64,000 nt of DNA. Source: Undaria pinnatifida. Its lineage: Eukaryota; Sar; Phaeophyceae; Laminariales; Alariaceae. The stretch lies in contig JABAKD010000011.1 of assembly GCA_012845835.1 (NCBI GenBank), positions 13,725,214-13,789,213 of the forward strand, in the 5' to 3' direction. This document shows positions 10,214 through 22,861 of the stretch, piece after piece. The translations under genes and the position numbers were made by a program. Within the stretch, counting starts at the first letter, position 1; every line of letters starts with the position of its first letter. The notes beneath the pieces were generated by a model that saw nothing but the letters and a program-made list of their open reading frames with translations, had not been told where the DNA came from and searched no databases.

Positions 10214-11091
10214 CCCTCGCCTGTAATTCCACGACGACGCGGCACACGCCGCGGATCAGGCTTGACGGTGGAAAGCACCTCTCCCAGGCAACGACTAGAA
10301 AGCGCTCCTCTCTCTGCTGCCGTCTATCGTACCTCCCTAGTCGATACCAGGGGATGATTTTACAGATGCCCCCGCCTGTTCCAAGCCAAGTTCAAATTGT
10401 ACAAACCCTTAAATAATTTTTGAAATATTTAAACTTCGGAAAAAAAATTAAAGTTTTTGAGAGTTCGTTTTATTATTATTTTGCGAACCTACTCTGTTGA
10501 AGCGAGAGATGCTCTGTTTGTTTGCTGTTGAAGCGAGAGATGCTCTGTTTGTTTGCTGCTGCTGCTGCTACTGCTGTGCTGCTATGTGCGCTGTGTTGCC
10601 GTGAATGACTGACACAACATGCTTATTATCTGCTGGCTAGTGCGCGGGATTGCTCAGTCTTTCTTTTGCGCAGAAGACTAGAGTTGCTTCTTCCTCGACA
10701 TTTGAGAACCGCCGACACAAAATCATTATTCCTGTTCGACTATACTTGACATTTTCGTCAATCCAACATCCAACACAAAAGCTGTGTGTGCAGCGTCGGT
10801 AGTGTATCTGGTATCTGGTATGTGGGGTTTATCTGGTATGTGTTCCGGTATATTTTTGTAATTTTTTCATTTCGATTTGCATTTTTTTCTCCCGTTTTTT
10901 GCGAATAGGGATACCCGGTTTCCCAGCCCGAAACCGCCACAGAGAATAATCGTACACCCCTTCCCCGTCCTGCTGAACCAACCTTTGGGGCCTTCCGCAA
11001 GAGATGACGGGAAAATCGCATCACGCCTCTTCTTCTCTCTGAACACGTGTGACACACCTCGCGCCAACAGCTGCAGGCAACCCATCAGGAC
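10214..11091. promoter_or_regulatory. Divergent intergenic region, candidate bidirectional promoter
   Basis: It separates the minus-strand start at 10213 from the plus-strand start at 11092. It holds an A+T-rich patch (about 10408-10490), a perfect 31 bp direct duplication (10495-10556), a CTG tract (10556-10580) and a TATCTGGTATCTGGTATG repeat (10804-10840). No clear TATA box can be assigned with confidence. It probably contains both 5' UTRs and the promoters of both genes. Confidence 0.55.
10495..10556. repeat. 31 bp tandem duplication in the divergent promoter region
   Basis: TGTTGAAGCGAGAGATGCTC plus CTGTTTGTTTGC-type sequence is present twice in direct succession with period 31 and no mismatch. 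Confidence 0.9.
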
Positions 11092-11351
11092 ATGGAGTGC
11101 GCACAAGGCGTTACACCGATCCTCCCTGCCGGGGTGAGGCCCGCGCCGACCGCTGTCGACGAGCCGGCGCGAGAAGATAGATCAATGTCGGGCTGGTTAG
11201 GAGAAACTCCGCCGAGTAATCGAGTTGTTGTGCAACAACCCACCCGAACGAGAAGGCTTCGAGGAAGCTGCGACTTCTGCACGAAGCGGAAACGCAAATG
11301 CGACGGGGATCCCGACCTGGCGCAGACTCGACACGGGGACAACCGGTGCAG
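11092..11351 (+). CDS. Zn2Cys6 zinc-cluster protein, exon 1 (start)
   Basis: The ATG at 11092 has G at -3 and G at +4 and begins MECAQGVTPILP. An internal ATG at 11185 (Met32) is a second candidate. A proline-rich, low-complexity N-terminus leads into a basic stretch (TRTRRLRGS) and the first part of a fungal-type zinc cluster, CDFCTKRKRKCDGD. Cys60, Cys63, Cys70 and Cys86 lie in this exon. The donor is GTGAGG at 11352 after an AG overhang (phase 2). In this family six cysteines bind two zinc ions and the Lys/Arg run contacts DNA, so a nuclear transcription regulator is expected. The target genes are unknown. Zn2Cys6 clusters are best known from fungi but also occur in stramenopiles. Confidence 0.85.
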
Positions 11352-13307
11352 GTGAGGCATTGCCCCGATCTTCGGTCTCTTTCCGTCCTCTTGGCATCGA
11401 CGCAAAGCAAAGCAAGCGGCTGCTTCCCTCCGTGCCCCCCTCCTCCTCTCGCACGGAAGAAGGTTTTTTTTTTCTTCATTCGAAACCCCGTCGCACCGTC
11501 ACACAGAGGCATGTAAAAATAATATGTAAGGAATTTCTTGGAGAGCTCTCTAATTCTTTTGATAGATCCAAGAATGGTTCAATCACAACTATTGAGCCTC
11601 ATTTCATGTCGTTTTGCGGCGTGGCGGGGTGGGTGGCGGGGGCATTCGCGGATGTTCCCCACGGCTTCCCGTTCCCCGTTAACAACAGAGAGGGGGTCAT
11701 TGGTCTTCCCAAGCGAAGGAGTTAGTGGCTACGTTGCCCCTCCGACTATCATGAGAATCTCTTTTGACTTGACGATCCACCATGTCCCTCTGCATGTATG
11801 TCTGGTACCTAAGGAGACGTAGAATGCCGAGCTTTTTCTTTTTTGTGGATCAAAAATATTCGATGGTCGCGAGCTACTGTTTTTTTTTTTTTTCATCCTC
11901 CGGCGGATGGGGAAGAATTAAGCTTTAGCTCACCACACTTCCGCGTATTTCCATACGCGTCGTGTGTCGATACCTCGTAGCGGTAGCACCCCAAGCCCAC
12001 CTAATAATATTGTTAGCAATGCAAGAAAGGGTTGTTGTGTTTCGTTTTTTTTTTTTCGTCGTTTCGTTCGTTTCGTTACTGCTCTCGCTTCTCACCGCCA
12101 CGTTTCTACTTTCTACGATTTTTTTGCGTGCGATGGATGCTTGCGGGTGGGGCGACCGACCAGAAAATGACGAAATCGTTTCGAAACTCTACGCGAGGCT
12201 GGCTGGCAATTGTGGTGGGTAGTTGTGGGTATGGGTACATATGATAGTCGGTGGGTAGTAGGCAGTGGTGTTGAATCAAAACCTCACCCAGGGTATCGTG
12301 TGTTGTTTGTGTTTTGCGATGTGTGTGTTGACTTCGTACCCAGTGCGAGTTCGTACCAGTAGAGTACGTACCATATTGGCCCTGGCCATCGTATTGCTCG
12401 AAGTACGCGCATTTTCGATGTTGACGCGATGATACGAGTACTGGAGCACATCGCCTGATATCGTCTGTGTGTCGGTGGCTTTCCTATTTCCGATGTTGCG
12501 CTGAACGACCGCAACGGAATGACTGCTTCATGCCCGAGTCCCGCATATTGCCGCCGTATCATATATGCCCTCTTCCTGTTTTAAGCAGAGTCGACCTCTC
12601 GTTGCATCCTTTTTCCCAAAAGCGTCATGGACAATCCAAGAGATAATAAATTTGTAAATCACAGCAGTAAGTAAATTCTCTCATATCTACAAGGGCTCCG
12701 CTCCGCGGGTCAGCCGCTACACTCGCGCAAGGAAGAATACAACACAATGTGTAGGGGGCGGAACTACTTGTGCAGAGCTGATTGCCCGGTGCTGTGCTGA
12801 GTGCTTGCTGGCGATGTCACTCTCAGTGCTTGCTGGCGATGTCACTCTCTGATCGACAGTATCGGTGAGCCTGATAATCTACAAAAACAAAACAAACATG
12901 AAGAGGACCGGGGGGATAATCAATCAAGAAAGCAAGAAGACAAGTACACGCGTACACGCGTACATACCGCCACCTGGTACCTGGGTATTTCGCATGGCAC
13001 CTGGTATTGTGTATGTACGAAAGAAAGAACAGCGCAGCCCAGCACAGTACCGCAGGGCACGGCACGGCACCGCCCGGTGCTGCGCTGGGCCTCTGAGCTA
13101 CAGTTGCTGAGCTGAGCCGGGAGTGTTCTGGTGTAATTCAACAAAATACCTGGTACGTACGCCTACTCTGCTACTGGCCTGGTTTACCGGGTGACAACAG
13201 TTTTTTGCTTCGATGACTGTCATGATTCGCCGGCCCATCGTAGACAGCAAGCAGCATACGGTTCATGACAGAGTAGTATAGTAGTAGTCCATGCGAGGGA
13301 GGGGAAG

Positions 13308-13415
13308 AAAGGACGACGCCTGAGACCACGGCTTGTTCGTGAGGCCGCTAAGCACCCTGTAAAAGGACGACGCCTGAGACCACGGCTTGTTCGTGAGGCC
13401 GCTAAGCACCCTGTA
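13308..13415. repeat. 54 bp perfect tandem duplication
   Basis: A segment beginning AAAGGACGACGCCTGAGACC and ending CTAAGCACCCTGT occurs twice with period 54. It resembles the tail of SINE-like family B (GGACGACACCTGTGACCACG at 23296). Confidence 0.85.
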
Positions 13416-13529
13416 TGGGTTGAAGTGGTACGGGTAGTCAGGGTAGCATTGTCATGAGTCTAGCGGTACAACCGCTGCGCACCGTGTGATGGATTCGCAC
13501 ATCTGTGTGTGCTCTTCCTCTTTACACCC

Positions 13530-13690
13530 ATCTACACCCAGCACAACCAGTGTCCGTGCTGATGCCTCGTAGAGAGACGAGCTCCGTGGTCGCAAACTAC
13601 AAGACAGAGATACACATTGCAAACACAGCAAGGTGCTTTGGCCATGCAATGCCAAGGCAAAAATCACGCGGGCAAAAAACAAAAATATGC
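13530..13690 (+). repeat. CAGCACAACCAGTGTCCGTG dispersed repeat
   Basis: It contains CCAGCACAACCAGTGTCCGT, then a CGAGCTCCGTGGTCGCAAAC block and ACAGAGATACACATTGCAAA. Related plus-strand copies are at 26770-26900, 30060-30180, 31738-31860 and 39715-39850. Reverse copies are near 14110-14185, 19720-19790, 27385-27430, 28565-28645 and 35555-35630. Confidence 0.7.
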
Positions 13691-13849
13691 TAGCCAGCAA
13701 ACACACCAACCAATTGCAATTAAAACAGGGTGACGTGTGGTGTCGTACCATTCGGCACGATGTGAATACTTCATACTTTTCAATTGTCTTCATGATTTGT
13801 CTTCCTTATTTCATATAATATGCTTTTTCTCATTCTTCTGTACTGCAAA

Positions 13850-13985
13850 ATACGCGATCGGAGCGTCACACGCAGTTTGCATGTATGATTTTGATCAGAA
13901 TCCTTTTTGCTGTAGTCGATCTCAAAGCTGTGAGTTTTTCTATGTTTTTTCTATCTTTTTAAATACTCACAGCTGACGTTTTTCA
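13850..13985 (+). repeat. Hairpin repeat family copy (diverged)
   Basis: CGCGATCGGAGCGTCACACG, GCAGTTTGCATGTATGATTTTGATC and TCGATCTCAAAGCTGTGAG appear in the family order. The middle is more diverged than in most copies. Confidence 0.6.
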
Positions 13986-14756
13986 ATATTTAGAAAATTC
14001 GTAATTGGGTGTGCTGGCTTGCAGTTTTTGCTCTTTGCCCGTGCTCATTGTGGTTGACATTTTTTTGCTCTTGTTTTTATCCCATTCTGTTTTTTTTTTG
14101 CTTTTTCAAGCATCAGCACGCACACTCGTTGTGCTGGATGGAGATGGTTGGAAATATCAGTTTAATGCGAACAACACACACGCTTGAACCAGCGCTTGGT
14201 CGGGACGAAACATATATCTTTCAACCGTGCAGTGCAGTAGTAGTGTTCCCTCTATAGTGCCTGTGTGTGCCAGCCGGAAAATACCGGCACTATACCGGCA
14301 ACCGGCACTACACGTACTGCCACTACTGGTTGTTCCCATCTGCGTCAATCCACTATAGCGGGCGACTGGCACTGCTCAACCGGCACTGTAGAGGGACCTT
14401 TTCGGTACCAACGTGCCAATCAAGCCCCTCTTGTTGATATGTTGGGATGCCACACTTGACAACGGTAATTTCAACTTGATCGTATCTGTCTTTGCCCATG
14501 CCATGTCCGGCTATGCGCTTTAACATCGTCCACCGAAAAACACTGCCAACTCTTAATTTTTTCCAACACTAGTTCCAAGTGTTTTACCCCATATCCGGAA
14601 TAAATGCAGTGCTAAAAAGGTTGAGCATATTTTACTACTGGAAAAATACCTCACACTAACTACTGCCTGGTACACTATCAGTAATTCCAAGTGATTTATC
14701 CCCGTCATGGTATTGTAGGTGCAGTTGTCAAGTAACAATATGCATTGGCTTATACT

Positions 14757-14965
14757 GCATTCCTGGGTGGCTATCTCACCTTCTTGGCCAACCCTCATAG
14801 GGTTCGGCCGAAGAAGGCCGGCTAGTCCACGGTTTTGACTTACCCGAAGGGGCAAGGTTAACACCAAGTCTGCGTTTTGCAGATGGACAAAAACTGGTAC
14901 ACAAACCAAAGTGTATTATGGAGCTTGAGCTTTTTTTACCCGGATCTCCAGGAAGATCTAAGAAA
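14757..14965 (+). repeat. About 200 bp dispersed repeat, copy 1
   Basis: It begins CATTCCTGGGTGGCTATCTC and includes GGGTTCGGCCGAAGAAGG, CACGGTTTTGACTTACCCGA, AACACCAAGTCTGCGTTTTG and GGAGCTTGAGCTTTTTTTAC. A second copy with the same order is at 20322-20532. Confidence 0.85.
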
Positions 14966-15859
14966 AGAAAACAAAAAAACTGGATAGAGCTACCGCTGTG
15001 GCCGCGCTGAACTGCGGGGGCTCTTAGCGCGGTATGACGACGGTGCAGGAAATCGTACCTGGTATTGATTACGATCGATTTGATTTTTTTTTTGTATTAT
15101 CGTGTACTGGTGGTTGTGATGAAAATGTTAATTCGTTAATGTCATCATGATAGCATGTTGGTGTTGTTGAAATGTAATCAACATTTCGCTCTTCCTCTCG
15201 GTTAACGTTTCGATGAAAACTGCACTTTAACATTCAATATTACTGTATTACATACTACCTCGCACTGGTAGGTACTAACATTAGCAATACACTATTAATA
15301 CCCGTGAAGAGTCCTACATTATCATATCATGGCATGCCGAGATATCACAAACATATTTGTAGCAGCAGAACAAAAGCACGAACTTTTATGTTCGAGTTTC
15401 GAACACGGAGCTTTGCGTGCATAAACGAGGCGGGCAAGCGCAGCGATAAACAAGGTGCAGCGACAAGCATGAACATTAACATTTATGGTCGTGTGAACCC
15501 CGATATGTTTCGGTCGCCGTTTCGACGGATGCACAAACAAGGTTCGACGTATTTCTCGATCTGGCGGCCGCGTTATTTCGTTTTTTGTTTATATTAATTG
15601 CATGAAGTGTGTGCACCAATCCAACAGGTATTCAGACATTTCACAGCAGCAGTGTTCAGTATTAGGTAGCCCTGGTCGTTGCTACTCCTTCCGATTGACC
15701 GAGGATTTTTCCTGCAGGCATGGGAGAGCACGCCATAGTGCTTCTTCACACCTTTTCTGACATGGGGACCCGTGGGCGGGGCACCTGGTCCCACTCCCTG
15801 GGACCTGAGCCCTCCAAACCTTAAACTAACCCGGACTACAACAGTTGTAGTATCTGGAT

Positions 15860-16715
15860 ACAGATTTCACCCACCGACGGTGGGGGATTGGCCGACCACC
15901 GACCACAGCCACCGGCCGTATTCGAGCCTGAATCGAGATCCAAAATTATGGCTTAGCGTCCAAAACGGGCTTTGAATGCGAGTAAACGAAACATCCCTTT
16001 GAACACTTTTTAGAAGGGGCTAACAACGGAAGCTGTTGGGATGGAAGGCGGAGGCATTGTCGCGCCCTCCAGGCTCCGAACTGGCCTTAGTTTAATGAGT
16101 TGCGTCGACCACAGCCAGCCAACGTATCCGACGCTGAATCCGTCCAAAATCGAGGCCGAGCAACAACAGCCAGCAACAAGAAGCCTTAGACGTGCATGCA
16201 ACTGCGAGCACTTTGTTAGAGAGACTGACGATAGGACCTGGTGAAGTGGACGAGGCATGATCGCGCTCTCCAGACTACAACCTGACCTTGGACATTTTGA
16301 TGGTTTGCACGGAGCACAGCCAGCCACCATATTTAAGGTTGAAGCCATCCGAAGTCGACGGCAGGCAACAACGGACGACAAAAAACGTCTCATCTCGGCG
16401 TAAATATCGCTTGAAGCGTTCTCTAAAAGGGGCTGACATTGAAAGCTTTTTGGATCGATAACGGAGGCGTTATCGCGTCCTCCAGACTCCAAACTGACCG
16501 TGGATATGTATTGCGCCAACCGGCGGTGAGAGACTGGCCTGGCCGGCCACACCCAGCCACCGTATGCTAAAACGGTCCAAGGTCGCGGCCGAGCAACAAC
16601 AAACAACGAAGCACATGCTGGAAACAAATGATCACCTCGAACATTTTGTAAAAGGGGCTGACACAATAATCTGGTGGGATCGAAAACGGAGACGTTATCA
16701 CCATATCAAAGGAGG
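15860..16715. repeat. Tandem repeat of about 210-220 bp
   Basis: Units begin with an AAAAGGGGCTGAC-type block near 16012, 16217, 16425 and 16649. They share CCACAGCCAGCCACCGTAT and GGCCGAGCAACAACA. A partial unit lies at 15860-16010. The 218-codon minus-strand open frame across it follows the repeat and has no recognisable domain. Confidence 0.75.
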
Positions 16716-17400
16716 CGTTTGCTGCATGTTCGTTCACATGCGAAAGGATAGTCGATATGATGGACTATATGATAACATGAATGCACATGGTGGGGGAGTG
16801 GGGACACGGCGCCAAGCGGCGTCGGACCGTCCCCTCGTCCCACCTAATATGTGTGCACTTCTTTTGTAGATCCCTCGCTTTTCCAAACGCAGGTCCAACT
16901 GCCGGTGTTGCATTGGCATTGCCCACGAAGTAAAAGTAGAAATATCCAGCGTGCATCCATTCATGCATAATCTGCCGGGTAAATACGATGTAAACGAGCA
17001 GCAGTGCAGCAGTACGCACAGCAGTACGCGTATCACCCATTTCCGAACGCCGAGTTCGCCGTAAAAATGCGCATTTTGCCTTCCCTCTTTTCCGACGATG
17101 TGTTCTCCGTGGTCCCTCCCTGCTCCGCTTTGTTCGGCGGGGGGATTTTCGACCATTTCGTTTTCCATACGTCGTACCAGGTGAATAGTTGTTCCCGATC
17201 TGACTGACCGACCCATCGTTCGACCTTTAACGTATCCCGTATCGTCTGGTTCTAATATTTATTGGATCACTCTAGTACCATCGTTAATAGGATTATTTAT
17301 TGTAATAGTAGTATACACTACGATAGTAGTATACACTACCATGGCCACAACAATAGTAGCCCCCCCCCAGGAAAAGCAGATAACGCGGTGGCGTGCTATA

Positions 17401-17437
17401 TGTTGTTGTTGTTGTTGTTGTTTTTGTTGTTGTTGTT
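17401..17437. repeat. (TTG)n microsatellite
   Basis: A near-continuous GTT run of about twelve units with one T-rich interruption. Confidence 0.9.
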
Positions 17438-17479
17438 CTCACATTAACTCGCATAATCAAGTCCGTGGTCACAGGACAG

Positions 17480-17645
17480 GCTCAAAATAGAGCAATATGA
17501 CCGCATTATTAGGGAAAGACGTCTTGTTCAATATTCAATCAAAGCTATGAGTGCGATTCCCCGGTGACGCCAAGCGATTTTGGCCGCCTTGTATCGGGAT
17601 GCCGCCTTATATGCGAATACCGCCCTATTGGAGGGGGGGGGGGCA
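17480..17645 (+). repeat. CCGCCTT-family element
   Basis: GACCGCATTATTAGGGAAAG, GCCAAGCGATTTTGGCCGCC and TTGTATCGGGATGCCGCCTT occur in the family order. It ends in a G10 run after CCGCCCTATTGG. Confidence 0.7.
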
Positions 17646-18789
17646 ACTACCGTTTTGTACATATGATACTGGTATATAAAAGAGGTATGATATCACGATA
17701 TCACACCCCCTGAGGTTACCTTCCGAGACTATCTTGTCCGAACTATGGCAGCAGCACGAGAAGCTGCAGTCACAAGATACACAGCCTTTGCGGTGTTATC
17801 AACCCACAAAACATACAAGATAATGTGCCCAGCCAGTATGCTTCGATTTCTGAGGGGTCCGCGCATTTTCTCAGATTTTTCCAAAACGCGTGGCGAAGCC
17901 GCGCTCGGGCAGGAGAGGAGCCTTAGCCTGGATTGGGGTTAGGGTTAGGATTGGGGTTGGGTTGGGTCGACCCCGTCTGGTAAATTTTCTTCTTGAACAT
18001 GCGAAAAACAGCCTAAAATCCCTACCCTCGGTATATTTCGTATATAGACGTGGTACTTTCTTCAGTTCATTTTGTATCATCGCTCTTACTCTCCAGCTCA
18101 ACTCGGGACTCTCCCCTCAACGATGGTTCATAATAAATCTTGATGTTTCGAGCGCAGCACGATGCTGCTGCTGCCTTTTTTTGCTCTTTCTCTTGCGCTA
18201 CTCTGTTGTTGCCCGCTCTTCATATTTGTAGAAGGTGGACACTTTTTTTGTCTTCACTTGACAAAGATGGTACTATTAATAATCCCTTTTTATCGTCATC
18301 CCTCGATCTGTCGATCTATCTATCGATCTGCGATAAAATGCCCCAAAATGGGTAACAGATGACGACATCGTGACGTTCGGAGTCGGAACGGGAAAACGGA
18401 AAACACCAAAGCTGAAACGATTAACAGAATCACCAAGCGTGAGGGTTACTGCACATACGTATACGAAAATAATACGTACGTATCAAAACACACGCAAAAA
18501 AAAAAATGTATAATAATACCAGATGCAAGTGCAGACGCGGACACGCCGACAGGGTTTCAACGTTCAACATTCACGGTCCGAGTTTGTACGGCCGGTGGCT
18601 TTGCCACACGATACGTAATACGGCGGAGAAACAAATAAAGTGGGCAAATACGTACCAGGTAAATGATATCATAATACGGACTTGACCGTATTCTCGCTTT
18701 GGAACAAACATCGGGATTCAAGAATCGGGAATAACGGCCCCTATTTCCTACGTATGATACTTGATATACCAGGTATATTAAAAAAATAA

Positions 18790-19135
18790 TTTATATAAAT
18801 ATAAATACACTCCAGCTGTAAGATCGAATATTTAGTCGAAACTCATCTTTTGCAAGCTGTGTGTGATACTCCGATCGCGCGTATTTACGGGTTGTGTCCT
18901 CATTAAGGATATAGGTCGGCGATTCCCCGTGGAGCTACAGCAGTCTAGCTTGTACCAGGGTCAACAGAGTGATGTTAGTCTGTGCGCGGAAACTATGTAA
19001 CCCTTTTTCTGAGGGGGACAAAATCTGACAGCTGTGGAAGGAAATGCATCCGTTTATCAAGTGAATCCTGTAAGTCGAATAACCCGTGAGGGGAGGGTGG
19101 AGTTTTGAAGGACGTGGGGGCCTGGTTTTGATCAA
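18790..19135 (-). repeat. Longer repeat element ending in the hairpin family (reverse copy)
   Basis: On the minus strand it reads the same order as 21540-21935. There is a CCTCCCCTCACGGGTTATTC-type block, CAGCTGTCAGATTTTGTCCC, a TAGTTTCCGCGCACAGACTA block, TATATCCTTAATGAGGACAC, and the hairpin unit (reverse complement of 18800-18885). The hairpin unit is therefore sometimes the 3' end of a larger element of about 350-580 bp. Confidence 0.7.
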
Positions 19136-19400
19136 AAGGGAGCGGGGGAGGGGGGCGGGGAACGGGCGGGGCAGCTCAATTTGTGCGTGGAAACTATAAA
19201 TCCTTCAAGGGGATAAATCTGACGGTTTTGGAAAGAATGCACCGGTTTATCATAGGTGGGGGGGGGCGGGCGGGGCAGCTCAATCTTTGCGTGGAAACTA
19301 TACGTCCTTCAAGGGATAAATGTGACGGTTTTGGAAAGAATGCACCAGTCTATCATGTATATCCTGTAAGTCGCACAACCAGTGAGTAGAGGGCGGAGTG
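19135..19400. repeat. Tandem pair of element fragments
   Basis: Two units of about 115 bp share GCGTGGAAACTAT, TCCTTCAAGGG, GATAAATsTGACGGTTTTGG and AAAGAATGCACC. A diverged relative occurs on the opposite strand at 53640-53730. Confidence 0.7.
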
Positions 19401-20321
19401 TAAATATCATACCACCGTACAACCTTTTCTACGGACTGCAGCACTTGAAATGCAGTCCACTTCATTCCGAGCTATATAAATACGATGCAGAGAAACCGGG
19501 TGCCGAGTAGACCACAGACCCATGGCATAGACACCTCCAGTATAATTTATAATTTATAATTTGGCAACGCTTCTACCCTGATTCCACCCGGATCTGCTCC
19601 CACTCGAAACCCTCCTTGTACGTATATACTCTAGCCAAATCGCCTTTCTGTGCTTGCCATGTGCATCTGTCTATTAGTTTGCTATCACGGAGCTTTTCTC
19701 TGTAGGAGGCATCGGTACGAACAGTTGGCTGTGCTGGATGCTGATGGGTGGAAATATCAGTTGAAATTGGTGTGAAGAAAACACACAGCAGCAGTAAAGC
19801 CACCCTCGGGTCGATCAATAGGGGTAGGGGTGTTTGCGGTATCCGAAATTTGGTAGTGTAAGAACGGTGTATTAATAGATGCACGTATACATTATATGAT
19901 GTAACAACTAATAGTACAGGGTTGTTCTCACGTTATCTAGCATAATCAAGTCCGTTAGTACTAACTGTGTACTTGAGCCGTCGCGCGTCACCATCCAAGG
20001 CCAACCCGACCGAAAAGTCGGTTGCCGGCCTACTGTAGTTTTGACGCGTCAAGGCGCCTTTGCATTTATCATACTAGTTTTAGTGTGTGGAGTTACTTGA
20101 CGCTTGACGGTTGTCCGTCAAGGGGCAAGATTGCCGTCAACCCACATCTTTGGAACCCACGACAAACCAGCGAAAAACTGCTGTTAATGAGTTAAAAATA
20201 CGTTTTCCTCGTACCAATTTTAATGTTCCTAACGGTTCTAACCTATTTTTTTGGTAGATTAGTTGTCCGTGGGTTGGGTGTGACGTTCGTCGGTTTCGAA
20301 ACTGTTCTTACACATTCGTCG

Positions 20322-20532
20322 ATTCCTGGGTGGCTATCTCACCTTTTTGGCCGAACCCTATAGGGAACCTTCTTAGGGTTCGGCCGAAGAAGGGCGGCAA
20401 GTCCACGGTTTTGACTTACCCGAAGGGGCAAGGTTAACACCAAGTCTGCGTTTTGCAGATGGACAATAACTGGTACACGAACGAAAGTGTATGGAGCTTG
20501 AGCTTTTTTTACCTTGACCTCCAGGCAGATCT
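20322..20532 (+). repeat. About 200 bp dispersed repeat, copy 2
   Basis: It has the same blocks as 14757-14965, with an extra AACCTTCTTAGGGTTCGGCC segment. Both copies end after a GATCTCCAGG/GACCTCCAGG and AGATCT block. Confidence 0.85.
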
Positions 20533-21537
20533 ATAGACTATATATTCATATATTGCACTGCTGTACTCGTATGGTTCCCGACCCAAAATACTGGGGTTCG
20601 CGAACACCCTACCTCGATGTATGTATATTAAACCTGGACAAGGGTTGAGGTTGGAGTTAGGGTCAAGTCGGGACCGGAGCCCTCGTAACCGACCCTCATC
20701 CCACTCGGGCTTGTTTCCGCAGGGCCCTGAGCCCTCCAAACTCATTTCCACTGTATGAAACCCGTGTGGAAATGCAGAGGGAAACATTGTGGACATAAAG
20801 TGTCGATTACAGCATCCACCGGCACACAGGAGGCAATCCGAGCCGCTAGCGTAAGGGATGTGCCGCACTACGTGTAATGTTTGGAGAAGCGCGGCACGCG
20901 GACAGCATGCTGATATTCGCACTGCTTGGAGCTCTTTCCTGGACGCGTGGGAGTGTCGAAATCGCTTGTCTTTTTTAATAGAAATATATGGTGCCCCTAA
21001 GGGTTAATAGGCGTAGAATTGCCGCCGGCGGGGCCTAAGAAGCGCCCTGGATCCCACGCGATATTTTCCAAGCTCGGGGTTTCCACCACAATGGCCGCAA
21101 CAAGACGGGTACAACACTAAAGCTAGTGTAACAGCGTCCCGCGTCTGGCAGTCTCGTGTTTCGTTGTACAAACACTACTGCTGTAAATTGCATCTCGCGT
21201 GCATAGCCGTCCAGCGTTTGGCCGCGCAAGTACACAGCAGAAAAAAATACCACGACGTCTACCGCATGTTCCATCATGACTCGACAGCCCTAAAAAGAGC
21301 ATCAGGCCTGGGCTGGACCTACGCTGGCCTGCCACATATACAGGGAGTAATCAAAATATGCCAGAGGAATAGACACAATCAGGCAGTTGATATCACCTCA
21401 TTGTGTTTCTAGCCATACATGCCGTAGCTCCAATTCATTCCCCTTCCCCCCCCCCCCCCCCGCCCCTACGCCCCATCCTTTCCCGCTACCCGAACCATCG
21501 CCTAGACCTGGTACCACGTGTATAGCAAGTCCCTACA

Positions 21538-21935
21538 TCTATGCGACCTGAAGCTGTTGGAAACCCCCTTCCTTCCCCCCTCCCCTCCCCCACCCCCCCC
21601 CCCCCCCTCTCCCATTCGAACACTCTGCCCTCTCCTCATTGGTTGTACGACTTGCAGCGCACACTCGATAAACTGATGCATTTCCTTCCACAGCTGTCAG
21701 ATTTTGTCCCCCTCAAAAACTGGTTGTATAGTTTCCGCGCACAGACTGACTAACATCATCCTGTTGACCCTGGTACAAGCTACACCGTAGTTCCAAGCGG
21801 AGTCGCCGACCTATATCCTTAATGAGGACACACCCAGCAATACGCGCTAGTGGAATATCACACAGCTTGCAAAGATGAGATCCGACAAAATCTTCGATCT
21901 CACAGCTGGAGTGTATTTTTACTTTTATAATATGC
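21538..21935 (+). repeat. Longer repeat element with hairpin family at its 3' end
   Basis: It starts TCTATGCGACCTGAAGCTGT, has a poly-C stretch, TGGTTGTACGACTTGCAG, CAGCTGTCAGATTTTGTCCC and GTTGACCCTGGTACAAGCTA, and ends with the hairpin unit at 21840-21930. The same order occurs at 53535-54112. An open frame across part of it is shared with the other copy but shows no known domain. Confidence 0.75.
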
Positions 21936-22064
21936 AGGGAGTACACAGGAACCTGCGCACGAACCCTGTAGACCCAAGTAGACCCAAGTAGCTCACTCCA
22001 AAAGTTGACTCACATTAAAACAATTTTGTTTTTATGCGTATCATACTGAAATCCATACATGCCT

Positions 22065-22295
22065 GGTTTTGTCCCCCTCAACACGGGTTATACAGTTTCC
22101 GTGCGCAGAACAAGGTTGAACGTTCTTGGTGACCCTGGCGTTAGCAGGGGAGTCACCGACCTGTACCCTTCAAGAGAGTACACACCCCATAACACGCGCG
22201 ATCGAAGTATCACACGCACACGCAGCTTGCAGCGCTGAGTTTTGATCAAAACCTTTCTGGTCGATGTCACAGCTGAGGTGCGTTTTTCATTTTTT
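22065..22295 (+). repeat. Second adjacent copy of the hairpin-ended element
   Basis: GTTTTGTCCCCCTCAACACG, TACAGTTTCCGTGCGCAGAA, GGGGAGTCACCGACCTGTAC and the hairpin unit at 22195-22290 (CGATCGAAGTATCACACGCA). It is 5' truncated relative to the previous copy. Confidence 0.7.
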
Positions 22296-22742
22296 AGATA
22301 TATCTGCATGCTCTGTGAACATGGTATCATGAGATATCATATGTTCGATATGCGTGTATGTACGATAATCCATGATCGCATGCGTGATCAGCAATCCGAA
22401 GCATCCGCCGAAACAAACCAAAACAGCAACACGAAGGGCTGGGCTGTCGGAAAAATATGAAAATGAAGCGAGACACGAGACAGAAGGAATACGTACCGAA
22501 CCAACGGGCTGTGATATCCACAGAAGGGTGGTACGCAAGAGCTTATTATATGTGACGGCGTATAGCACACCCTCTCGGACGAGTTTCGTATGCCGATTTC
22601 CCGACGACGGGTAGAGTCTAAACGCCGAGCGACACGCCTATCTAGTCTATGGAAATATCTGGACGACACCCTTCACCCTCCCAACGCCGCCATCGTTGTT
22701 ACTCGTGCCGCGCTGGTTTCGGAGGAAACCGGCTCAGCATTT

Positions 22743-22830
22743 TGTCCCTTTACAACTGGAAACCCGTTTTTGGGGACAAAATTACTTGGATTTAGCGTAG
22801 GTAGGGGTTCGGGGGCCCTCAAGGGGTTAA
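22743..22830 (+). mobile_element. piggyBac-like MITE (5' TTAA mutated)
   Basis: CCCTTTACAACTGGAAACCC, TTGGGGACAAAATTACTTGG and a 3' AAGGGGTTAA. The left flank reads TTGT rather than TTAA. Otherwise it matches the family over its whole length. Confidence 0.8.
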
Positions 22831-22861
22831 ACCCCAGGCACCCCAGGGGGAGTGTTTAGGC

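Noticed and set aside
16010-16666. 218-codon minus-strand open frame
   Set aside because: It lies across a tandem repeat of about 210-220 bp and its protein text repeats with the DNA. It has no domain, no splice context and no start context.
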